A DNA stretch of 6,582 bases from Hydrogenophaga sp. (GTDB lineage Bacteria > Pseudomonadota > Gammaproteobacteria > Burkholderiales > Burkholderiaceae_C): positions 1 through 6,582 of the forward strand of contig JAJNQE010000031.1 in assembly GCA_021154985.1 (NCBI GenBank), read 5' to 3'. Position numbers and translations under genes: made by a program. Of the stretch, positions 1-5,344 are shown one piece after another. The stretch's first letter is position 1. Each line of letters starts with the position of its first letter. The notes beneath the pieces are model-generated. The model did not search any database. It saw only the letters and a program-made list of their open reading frames with translations, and had not been told where the DNA came from.

Positions 1-36
1 GATGTGCCGCTCGTAGTAGGACTTGTTTTCGCTCAT
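1..36 (-). CDS. 5' end of a gene coupled to vanZ, possibly a (2Fe-2S) ferredoxin-domain protein (partial)
   Basis: An ATG at 36-34 on the minus strand opens a frame that runs off the left edge of the window and reads MSENKSYYERHI. Its ATG shares the four bases ATGA with the TGA of the VanZ gene, which is typical of translational coupling and argues for a real gene. No Shine-Dalgarno-like purine run precedes it, so ribosomes probably re-initiate after finishing vanZ. The short Tyr-rich start ending in RHI resembles, from memory, the N-terminus of small betaproteobacterial (2Fe-2S) ferredoxin, thioredoxin-like proteins, whose next residues contain the first cluster cysteine. None of the cysteines lies inside the window, so the product name is a recognition-based guess. 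That a gene starts here is considerably safer than its identity. Confidence 0.5.
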   Translation of the reverse strand, partial: MSENKSYYERHI

Positions 37-1145
37 GGTGGAATTTTAGTGGTGACACTCGGCGCACGTGCCACCGCACGCAGCCCAAAGAGCAGCGCGG
101 CGAACGGCCACAACCAACCGAGCCACTGAGACAAGCCATGAAAGCGGATGAAGCGGCCCTGCTCCCACATTTCCAGCGACTGCACGAAGTAGGGGCTGTC
201 GGGCGCCTGATTCAAGAGGGTCAGCGAGACTGCCAGCACCAGCAGCATCACCACCGTACACAGCCGACGCGACAAGCCCAACACACTCAGACCGACCAGC
301 AACGCAAGCCCCATCCCCAGAGCCGCCTGGGGCGTGATCCAGGCCCAGGCGTGTGCAGGCCCATAAGTGAGCGCAGCCGACAGACCGGCGGCCACAAAGG
401 CGCAGAAAAACAGTGCCAGCATGAAGACACCGCGTCGAACCACCGATCGCATCTCGGCGTATCCCATCAGCAGCGGCGACAACAGACCCAGCGCCACGCA
501 GAAGGCTTCGGCCAACGGACTCAGGGGATCGGGCGCTTCCAGCCGCAACGGAACCCAGGTGAGGAACGGCGTGTCTTCCAACAGGGCGATCAGACCCGAC
601 TCCAGTCGATCCCAGACCTGCCCCAATCCGAACGGCACCGACAACGGGTACAACAAAGCAAATGGCCACAAGGCCAATAGCACCAGGCTGCCATGGGCGG
701 TTGGCTCAAACCAGTCGTCGCGGAACAGACTCCAGCGACGCAAGATGCCCACGCGCTCCATCGCCCAGGCAAGCACCGCCCCCGCCGCCGCCCCGGCACT
801 GTTGAGGGCGAAGTCGACGTTGGATGGCACCCGCATCGGCAAGTAGTTCTGGAGCGTTTCCACCGCCAAGGACAGCAGCGTGGGCAACGCAAACGCCAGC
901 CACCACGACCACCGCCCCGCGCCCGACCGCAACATTGCCAGACTCAAGAGAAAGCCCAGCGGGGCATAACCAAGGAGATTGGACGCAATGTCAAAGCCGG
1001 TCCAGTACTGGGGCAGCGGCGCCTGCAAAAACGCCAGCGGCGAAACGCCTTGCACACGCCACCCTGTAAAGGGATACAGGCTTGCATACACCACCATGCC
1101 GGCAAACAGCAGTGCCAGCGGCCAAGCGGAGGAGCGGGTCTTCAA
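33..1145 (-). CDS. VanZ-family polytopic membrane protein
   Basis: This 370-aa inner-membrane protein carries a VanZ-like core at residues about 8-130. The signature parts are YASLYPFTGW (20-29), an SNLLGYAPLGF stretch (55-65), and the E96/Q99...R105...S108-N109-D111...N115...G118 block characteristic of the family. The second half (about 150-357) adds roughly five or six hydrophobic segments with no domain I can name, so the protein is much longer than a minimal VanZ domain. The start is TTG at 1145, 4 bp after the hemJ stop. It is the most upstream start codon in frame, since an in-frame stop lies at 1199-1197, and it gives a Lys/Arg tip before the first membrane helix. The next start, an ATG at residue 17, would cut that helix. 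No clear ribosome site is visible, so coupling to hemJ is likely. VanZ was named for teicoplanin resistance, but the role of these chromosomal homologues is unknown and resistance should not be inferred. Confidence 0.85.
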   Translation of the reverse strand: MKTRSSAWPLALLFAGMVVYASLYPFTGWRVQGVSPLAFLQAPLPQYWTGFDIASNLLGYAPLGFLLSLAMLRSGAGRWSWWLAFALPTLLSLAVETLQNYLPMRVPSNVDFALNSAGAAAGAVLAWAMERVGILRRWSLFRDDWFEPTAHGSLVLLALWPFALLYPLSVPFGLGQVWDRLESGLIALLEDTPFLTWVPLRLEAPDPLSPLAEAFCVALGLLSPLLMGYAEMRSVVRRGVFMLALFFCAFVAAGLSAALTYGPAHAWAWITPQAALGMGLALLVGLSVLGLSRRLCTVVMLLVLAVSLTLLNQAPDSPYFVQSLEMWEQGRFIRFHGLSQWLGWLWPFAALLFGLRAVARAPSVTTKIPP

Positions 1146-1149
1146 AGCG

Positions 1150-1578
1150 TCAGAAGGGCTTGACCACCACCAGCACCACCGCGACCACCAGCAGGATCAC
1201 GGGCAGCTCGTTGAACCAGCGGAACCAGACATGGCCGCGCCGGTTGTCGCTCCGCACAAAGCGACGCAGTATGGCGGCGCAGGCGTGGTGGTAACCCAGC
1301 ACCAAGAGCACCACCAACAGTTTGGCGTGCATCCAGCCTTGCCCCGGGCCGCGGCCAATACCGTAACCCAGCCAAAGCCAAAGCCCCAAACCCAAAGCGG
1401 GCACCGCCAGCAGTGTTGTAAACCTTAACAATTTGCGCGCCATCAGAAGCAACCGCTCCCGCTCAGCCACACTTTCCGGTGGCACCATGGCAAGGTTCAC
1501 GAAGATGCGCGGCAGGTAGAACAAACCGGCAAACCAACTGGCCACGAAAACAATGTGGAAGGACTTGACCCAGAGCAT
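1150..1578 (-). CDS. hemJ: Protoporphyrinogen IX oxidase HemJ (CopD/UPF0093-type membrane protein)
   Basis: HemJ oxidises protoporphyrinogen IX to protoporphyrin IX, the penultimate step of haem synthesis, in the inner membrane. The 142-aa product has the usual family length and about four hydrophobic segments. Family landmarks are the N-terminal LWVKSFHIVFVASWFAGLFY (2-21, including H8 and W15) followed by LPR (22-24), then WMHAK (82-86), YHH (96-98), RWFNELPV (120-127) and the terminal VVVKPF. I chose the ATG at 1578 because HemJ proteins begin right at this W-x-K-x-x-H helix. An ATG at 1623 would add 15 residues. A GTG at 1689 would place the start upstream of the strong terminator at 1638-1668 and is unlikely. 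There is no Shine-Dalgarno sequence at 1578; a TACACT hexamer sits 6 nt before the ATG instead. Databases often call such proteins CopD family, but the motif set fits HemJ better. The gene leads the hemJ-vanZ-ferredoxin-like minus-strand group. Confidence 0.85.
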   Translation of the reverse strand: MLWVKSFHIVFVASWFAGLFYLPRIFVNLAMVPPESVAERERLLLMARKLLRFTTLLAVPALGLGLWLWLGYGIGRGPGQGWMHAKLLVVLLVLGYHHACAAILRRFVRSDNRRGHVWFRWFNELPVILLVVAVVLVVVKPF

Positions 1579-1584
1579 TTCGGC

Positions 1585-1590
1585 AGTGTA
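1585..1590 (-). promoter_or_regulatory. Possible -10 box for a leaderless hemJ transcript
   Basis: TACACT (4 of 6 matches to TATAAT) lies 6 nt upstream of the hemJ ATG on the minus strand. If it is used, the transcript would start at or next to the A of the start codon, consistent with the absence of a Shine-Dalgarno site. The best -35-like hexamer, TTGGAC at 1617-1612, is 21 bp away and so poorly spaced. The assignment is therefore weak. The alternative is that hemJ is read from the promoter at 1764-1794 by passing the terminator. Confidence 0.25.
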
Positions 1591-1637
1591 GCCCGAGGGG
1601 TCGGAACGAGAGTCCAAGGCCATGCGGTTTCGATGGC

Positions 1638-1668
1638 ACAAAAAAAACCCGGCCTTGCGGGCCGGGTT
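1638..1668 (-). terminator. Strong rho-independent terminator (minus strand)
   Basis: Plus-strand arms 1646-1654 and 1660-1668 form a perfect 9-bp GC-rich stem (AACCCGGCC on the minus strand) with a 5-nt loop. On the minus strand the stem runs directly into eight U residues (1647-1640). On the plus strand no U-run follows closely, so it works in one direction only. It ends transcripts coming from about 1757 or from the kinase-like gene, and it lies 60 nt before the hemJ ATG, so it isolates hemJ unless read through. Confidence 0.9.
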
Positions 1669-1757
1669 AGGAAGCCTTTTTGCTGTCACACACTAAGGCA
1701 CCCGCTCAGGGAGGAAAAGCGGGGAGTCGACCTTTCGGAGGACTCAGAAGAAATGTT
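1640..1757 (-). ncRNA. Candidate small RNA or hemJ leader/attenuator
   Basis: A minus-strand promoter (1764-1794) and the terminator bound a transcript of about 115-120 nt with no start codon giving a credible peptide. Its folding elements can be read directly. Hairpin 1 uses GAGTC (1745-1741) paired with GACTC (1728-1724), with an inner CC-GAAA-GG tip. Hairpin 2 uses CCCGCT (1723-1718) paired with AGCGGG (1706-1701) and directly abuts hairpin 1. Its 11-nt loop is pyrimidine-rich and contains CCUCCC, and a second CCUCC lies in hairpin 1. A weaker GCCTT/AAGGC pairing (1699-1695 with 1678-1674) may precede the terminator. Exposed CCUCC is complementary to Shine-Dalgarno sequences, as in several bacterial trans-acting RNAs. 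CGGGU in the 3' arm of hairpin 2 (1704-1700) could instead pair with ACCCG in the terminator, which would suit attenuation of hemJ. I do not recognise a named RNA family. Confidence 0.5.
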
Positions 1758-1763
1758 ACACCA

Positions 1764-1794
1764 GTTATACGGAAAAACCAAGTGACCCTGTCAA
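1764..1794 (-). promoter_or_regulatory. Sigma-70-type promoter of the RNA candidate
   Basis: On the minus strand a perfect -35 box, TTGACA (1794-1789), is followed after 19 bp by TATAAC (1769-1764), a 5 of 6 match to the -10 consensus. The spacer is 2 bp longer than optimal; shifting the -10 to GTATAA gives 18 bp. Transcription would begin near 1755-1758, just ahead of the two abutting hairpins. The TTGACA overlaps an inverted repeat TGTCA-N4-TGACA (plus 1789-1802), which makes regulation at the -35 plausible. Confidence 0.6.
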
Positions 1795-1797
1795 TCC

Positions 1798-1824
1798 TGA
1801 CATTGATTCTTTGTGACATTTGAT
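1798..1824. repeat. Short direct repeat upstream of the RNA promoter
   Basis: TGACATTGAT (1798-1807) and TGACATTTGAT (1814-1824) form a direct repeat with a 16-bp period. A third, inverted TGTCA at 1789-1793 lies in the -35 box. They sit between the stop of the kinase-like gene and the promoter. Such an arrangement could be tandem sites for a regulator, but chance cannot be excluded at this length. Confidence 0.4.
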
Positions 1825-1837
1825 GTAAATCGAACGG

Positions 1838-2962
1838 CTACGTCATTTTGGCAAGTTCAAACATGACCGCCGTCCCCAGGGCTTCACGAATGTTGCCCCG
1901 CCCCACTTTTGCCATGGAAAGCTCGCCAAACCCCGACATGTCGAACGAGCTGTCGTCCGGTGAAATTTCGACAAAGGGGAACTCGAACACGTCGCGCAAC
2001 AGTTCGCGGCGAAACTGGTCGAATCCGTAGTCCTTGATGTCGGCGTCGACAACGATGAGGTTCGGCATGCGCGACGCAACGGCCTCTCTTGCCTGGCCGA
2101 AATCGACCACGCTGTCCGAAGCAATGCCGATTTCGCGCAGCGCATCGCGCACGTCGGCTCGAATCTGCAAGGCGGGTGAGATGGTAAGGACATACACACC
2201 GCTAAGGGATTTGAACATCGACGACTGGTTGTCCGAGAAGTCCACCGCCGAAATGCCGTCCACGGCCTGCACGGTGCGGGTGAACATCGCGGTGAAGCTG
2301 ACGCCGTCGTCGGTCATCTGGCGGTCGACTTCAATGCCCCCGGCGGCCAGAGCAACCTGGCGCACCAACATCCAGCTCAGGCTATCCATGGAAGCGCCAC
2401 TGGAAGGCGGTGCGCCGTCACTGGATACGCGTACCTGCAAGCGGGCGTACTGCGGCCATGTGTTGAGGTCCAGACGCACATCGATCTGATTGCCGAAAGG
2501 CATTCCCCACTCAATCACGGCATTGACAAACGTGTGGGCCACCGTCGGATCCACCAGGACTTCCACCGACTTGAGCTTGCGCCGCAACTCGATGCCCAGG
2601 ATGAGCAAATCCTTGCGGCGCTCCTGCAACACCCCTTCAACCAGTTCGGCCATGCAGATGCGCTCGTGCGACTGCCGAATGCGCCCACCATAGAAGCGGT
2701 GGATCTGCTGCGCGCCAACGCCCGAGAGCTTGATGCGATCGGTCGAGATGCTGAGGGCGCGGTGCTCTTGCTTGCTGATGCTGCCCCTGCTCAGCAGCAG
2801 ATCGATGGTGTTCTGCAGCGCGCTGGCGCCCTCGGTCACCTGGTCGGCGAGCCCCGTCAGCAGCGTGGGCCAATGGTCGTCCAGCGACCATGACTCGGTT
2901 TCTTTGGCGCTGGGTTTGGGATGCGCGACACTGCTCGCGCTGGGCTTTTTGATGGTCAACAT
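1838..2962 (-). CDS. Degenerate histidine kinase-like/receiver-like protein
   Basis: I do not recognise a named gene for this 374-aa, apparently cytosolic protein without membrane helices. A Ser/Lys-rich tail (1-25) precedes helices resembling a dimerisation domain (about 30-105), where the usual phospho-acceptor His-Glu pair is absent. Residues about 107-230 resemble a HATPase_c fold: FVNAVIEW (145-152) matches the N box and SDGAPP (181-186) a worn G1 box. The glycine-rich G2 lid is replaced by SMDSLSWMLV before AAGGIEV, so ATP use is doubtful. Residues about 253-372 look like a receiver: NLIVVD puts D306 at the phospho-acceptor position and K352 may be the conserved lysine, but the acidic pair after strand 1 is missing (VLTISP). 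I infer a pseudokinase or adaptor. The ATG at 2962 lacks a good ribosome site. The gene is divergent from hemB, and the RNA candidate follows it. Confidence 0.7.
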   Translation of the reverse strand: MLTIKKPSASSVAHPKPSAKETESWSLDDHWPTLLTGLADQVTEGASALQNTIDLLLSRGSISKQEHRALSISTDRIKLSGVGAQQIHRFYGGRIRQSHERICMAELVEGVLQERRKDLLILGIELRRKLKSVEVLVDPTVAHTFVNAVIEWGMPFGNQIDVRLDLNTWPQYARLQVRVSSDGAPPSSGASMDSLSWMLVRQVALAAGGIEVDRQMTDDGVSFTAMFTRTVQAVDGISAVDFSDNQSSMFKSLSGVYVLTISPALQIRADVRDALREIGIASDSVVDFGQAREAVASRMPNLIVVDADIKDYGFDQFRRELLRDVFEFPFVEISPDDSSFDMSGFGELSMAKVGRGNIREALGTAVMFELAKMT

Positions 2963-3074
2963 GTTCGTATACAGAGGTGGTTTGCGGCGTGGCAGGCCTC
3001 AATGCGTCGACAAGTAACAAGGTGTGCGATGCGAGATTACCGCCATTGCCAGAGAAGTCGAAAGAACTAACAAG

Positions 3075-3108
3075 CAGTATTTTCTACTTACTGTGAAGTT
3101 CGCCGCAA
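3075..3108 (-). promoter_or_regulatory. Possible promoter with overlapping inverted repeat for the kinase-like gene
   Basis: On the minus strand TTGCGG (3108-3103) and TAGAAA (3086-3081) are 16 bp apart, each matching the sigma-70 consensus at 4 of 6 positions. The -10 falls inside the inverted repeat CAGTA-N9-TACTG (3075-3093), which could be an operator. The start codon at 2962 would be about 110 nt downstream. Both signals are modest. Confidence 0.3.
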
Positions 3109-3201
3109 CCATCGTTGATTTTCTTGCCACCGTCACCCGGGAAAGCTGTACAGCGCTCCACAACGTCACGCGGCCGACATGGCCAAGCTGGGTGCGTTTG
3201 C

Positions 3202-3207
3202 CACAAT
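3202..3207 (+). promoter_or_regulatory. Possible -10 box for a leaderless hemB transcript
   Basis: CACAAT (4 of 6 matches to TATAAT) ends 7 nt before the hemB ATG at 3215, and no Shine-Dalgarno sequence precedes that ATG. Transcription from it would start at about the start codon. No -35 box is visible at 16-18 bp, so the call is weak. Its value lies in the similar arrangement at hemJ. Confidence 0.25.
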
Positions 3208-3214
3208 ACGGTCC

Positions 3215-4216
3215 ATGCATTCACCCGCTCCCTACCCTTCGAACCGCCCCCGTCGCCTGCGTCGGGATGCCTTCACCCGCGAACTGGTGCGCGAAAACCG
3301 CCTGCATGCGAGCGACCTGATCTACCCGGTGTTTGTGCTGGATGGCCAGAACCGGCGCGAGGCGGTGCCATCCATGCCCGGCGTGGAGCGCCTGAGTCTG
3401 GACTTGCTGCTGCCGGTGGCCGAGGACTGTGTGGCGCTGGGTATTCCGGTGATGGCGCTGTTCCCGGTGATCGACCCCTCGCTGAAAACACCCGATGGAC
3501 AGGAAGCATTGAACCCGGACGGTCTGGTGCCACGCGTGGTGCGTGAACTGAAACAACGGTTCCCCCAACTGGGCGTGATGACCGACGTGGCGCTCGACCC
3601 TTACACCAGCCATGGCCAGGATGGCGTGCTCGACGAGCACAACTACATCCTGAACGATGCCACGGTGGAGATTCTGGTGAAGCAGGCGCTCACACAGGCG
3701 CAAGCAGGCGTGGATATTGTTGCACCGAGCGACATGATGGATGGCCGCGTGGGTGCCATCCGCACCGCGCTGGAGACCCAGGGGTTGATCCACGCGCGCA
3801 TCATGGCCTACAGCGCCAAGTACGCCAGTGCCTTCTACGGCCCATTCCGCGACGCGTTGGGCTCGGCCGCCAACCTGGGCAAGGCCGACAAAAAGGTCTA
3901 CCAGATGGACCCAGGCAACTCCAATGAAGCCCTGCGCGAGGTAGCGCTGGACCTGGCCGAAGGCGCCGACATGGTGATGGTCAAGCCGGGCATGCCTTAC
4001 CTGGACATCGTGCGCCGCGTGAAAGACGAGTTCGCCGTGCCGACCTTCGCGTACCAGGTCAGCGGCGAGTACGCGATGCTCAAGGCCGCGGCGCTCAACG
4101 GCTGGCTGGACCACGACGCCGTGATGATGGAAAGCCTGCTGGCCTTCAAGCGTGCCGGCGCCGACGGCGTGCTGACCTACTTCGCGCGCGACGCCGCCCG
4201 TCTCTTGCGCAGCTGA
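3215..4216 (+). CDS. hemB: Delta-aminolevulinic acid dehydratase (porphobilinogen synthase)
   Basis: HemB condenses two 5-aminolevulinate molecules to porphobilinogen in the cytosol, the second committed step of tetrapyrrole synthesis. The 333-aa product matches the family in length and motifs: RPRRLRRDAFTR (11-22), the Schiff-base lysines K202 in YSAKYASAFYGP and K257 in MVKPGMPYLD, and the DPGNSNEA block (232-239). The metal loop reads TDVALDPYTSHGQDG (123-137). The three zinc cysteines of the E. coli type are A126, D128 and D136 here, as in the Pseudomonas aeruginosa Mg2+-dependent type. I chose the ATG at 3215 because homologues begin a few residues before the RPRR motif. The upstream ATG at 3179 adds 12 residues of unconvincing sequence. 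Neither start has a clear ribosome site. corA follows after 8 bp and is probably cotranscribed. Confidence 0.97.
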   Translation: MHSPAPYPSNRPRRLRRDAFTRELVRENRLHASDLIYPVFVLDGQNRREAVPSMPGVERLSLDLLLPVAEDCVALGIPVMALFPVIDPSLKTPDGQEALNPDGLVPRVVRELKQRFPQLGVMTDVALDPYTSHGQDGVLDEHNYILNDATVEILVKQALTQAQAGVDIVAPSDMMDGRVGAIRTALETQGLIHARIMAYSAKYASAFYGPFRDALGSAANLGKADKKVYQMDPGNSNEALREVALDLAEGADMVMVKPGMPYLDIVRRVKDEFAVPTFAYQVSGEYAMLKAAALNGWLDHDAVMMESLLAFKRAGADGVLTYFARDAARLLRS

Positions 4217-4224
4217 AAGTTTCC

Positions 4225-5340
4225 ATGCGCATCTTCCGCGTCCAGCCCACTGGCGCCAGCGAGATCGACAGCCTGCCTACCTCGCTGGACGCGCAAGGCT
4301 ATGTGTGGATCGCCTGTGGGCGACGCGAGTTCGAACTGGAACAGGCGCGCATTCAAGCGACCCTCCAGACGCTCACCGGCACGACGCTGGTCGACCTGCA
4401 CATCTCGGATCTGCTCAACAACCAGTTGCCGTCGCACTACGACTACACCTCGCAGTACGACGTGGTCGTGTTCCGACGCCTGGCGGCCGGTCAGAGCGAG
4501 ACCGATCTGGCCCAGCCAGGCGCGGTGCTCACGCAGTCGGTCAAGCGCGGCGGCCCACCGGTGCTGCGGCGCATCGACACCAGCCCGGTGGGCTTTGCGG
4601 TGTTCGACCGCGTCCTGCTCACGGTGCACCCGGCCGGCTGTCAGGTGCTGGAGCAATACGCCACGCGTCTGCTGTCGTCGACCGCGGCAGCCTCGCGCGT
4701 GACCGGCGTGCACATGCCACCCAGCCCCGCCGACCTGATGCTGCGCATCGTCAACCAGATGGTCGATGGCTACCTGGAATTGCGGCGCGAACTCACGCGC
4801 CAGCTCGATCACTGGCAGACCGAGCTGCTGCAGCCCAAAGGCCGCTTCAGCAACTGGAGTTCGCTGCTGGATGCGCGGATTTCGCTGCACCAGTTGGACG
4901 AGATCTGCGAAGACCAGCGTTCCGCGGTGCAGGACTGGATCGAGGCGCTCGCGACCTGGGAGCCCAACGAGACCAACGGCGGCCAGCGCGGGCTGGAACT
5001 GCTCAAGGTGCGCTCGCGCGATGTGCTGGAACACATCGAGCGCGTGGTGCACCATGTGCGCCGGCTCGAACAGAACGCCGAGACCGCGGTGCAGATGCAT
5101 TTTTCGGCGCAGAGCAACCGCACCAACGACATCATGCGCACGCTCACCGCGCTCACGGCCATCTTCCTGCCACTGAACCTGATTGCCGGCATCTTCGGGA
5201 TGAACTTCCAGTTCATCCCGCTGCTGCACCAGCAGACCGGCTTCTGGTGGGCGATCGGCTCGATGGCCGTGACCGCCGTGGTGCTCGGCGTGCTGTTCTG
5301 GCGCAAACGTTATCTGGTGCGCACGTCCACCGGACGCTGA
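4225..5340 (+). CDS. corA: CorA-family divalent cation (Mg2+) transporter
   Basis: CorA proteins form pentameric inner-membrane channels for Mg2+, and in some cases Co2+, Ni2+ or Zn2+. This 371-aa protein shows the standard plan: a cytoplasmic alpha/beta domain (about 1-165), a long helical funnel stalk (about 168-305, rich in charged heptad-like stretches), and two C-terminal membrane helices (about 306-325 and 341-358) ending in a basic tail. The hallmark G-M-N triplet is at 325-327 in IFGMNF. The short outer loop after it reads QFIPLLHQQTGF and lacks the acidic MPEL-type segment of classical CorA, so ion preference is less certain. The ATG at 4225 lies 8 bp after the hemB stop, with GAAAG (4215-4219) as a modest ribosome site overlapping that stop. 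This supports a hemB-corA operon. Confidence 0.93.
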   Translation: MRIFRVQPTGASEIDSLPTSLDAQGYVWIACGRREFELEQARIQATLQTLTGTTLVDLHISDLLNNQLPSHYDYTSQYDVVVFRRLAAGQSETDLAQPGAVLTQSVKRGGPPVLRRIDTSPVGFAVFDRVLLTVHPAGCQVLEQYATRLLSSTAAASRVTGVHMPPSPADLMLRIVNQMVDGYLELRRELTRQLDHWQTELLQPKGRFSNWSSLLDARISLHQLDEICEDQRSAVQDWIEALATWEPNETNGGQRGLELLKVRSRDVLEHIERVVHHVRRLEQNAETAVQMHFSAQSNRTNDIMRTLTALTAIFLPLNLIAGIFGMNFQFIPLLHQQTGFWWAIGSMAVTAVVLGVLFWRKRYLVRTSTGR

Positions 5341-5344
5341 ATGC

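Larger units (their letters stand above)
2963..3214. promoter_or_regulatory. Divergent intergenic region between the kinase-like gene and hemB
   Basis: These 252 bp carry no credible gene and must hold promoters for both directions. The 3060-3100 part is noticeably AT-richer than its surroundings. Besides the minus-strand promoter candidate at 3081-3108, I see a perfect 10-bp palindrome GCTGTACAGC at 3145-3154, about 60 bp before hemB. A palindrome this short is fairly likely by chance in 250 bp. No riboswitch or terminator stands out. Confidence 0.5.

Noticed and set aside
33..1145. VanZ as a glycopeptide-resistance gene
   Set aside because: There are no vanA-type neighbours, and VanZ-domain proteins are common chromosomal genes in Gram-negative bacteria; only the family name is shared.
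1161..1195. CCA/CAC-rich stretch that looks like a short tandem repeat
   Set aside because: It encodes the Val-rich last membrane helix of HemJ on the minus strand, so codon repetition explains it.
138..1428. Several plus-strand open frames opposite vanZ and hemJ
   Set aside because: They read as Gln/His/Arg/Thr-rich non-protein-like sequence, while the minus strand gives two clear membrane proteins with family motifs.
1555..1785. A 76-codon plus-strand frame through the RNA candidate
   Set aside because: It crosses the start of hemJ, the terminator and the promoter on the other strand, has no visible ribosome site and no similarity I recognise.
3145..3154. Palindrome GCTGTACAGC upstream of hemB as a defined operator
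   Set aside because: A 10-bp palindrome is not rare enough in a 250-bp region, and I recognise no matching regulator consensus; it is kept only as a note within the intergenic feature.
3221..4114. A 297-codon open frame on the minus strand opposite hemB
   Set aside because: Rich in His, Val and Gln without any domain; hemB on the other strand is certain.
4177..5229. A 350-codon open frame on the minus strand opposite corA
   Set aside because: It is His/Gln/Arg-rich with no recognisable motif, and lies exactly opposite a well-supported gene.
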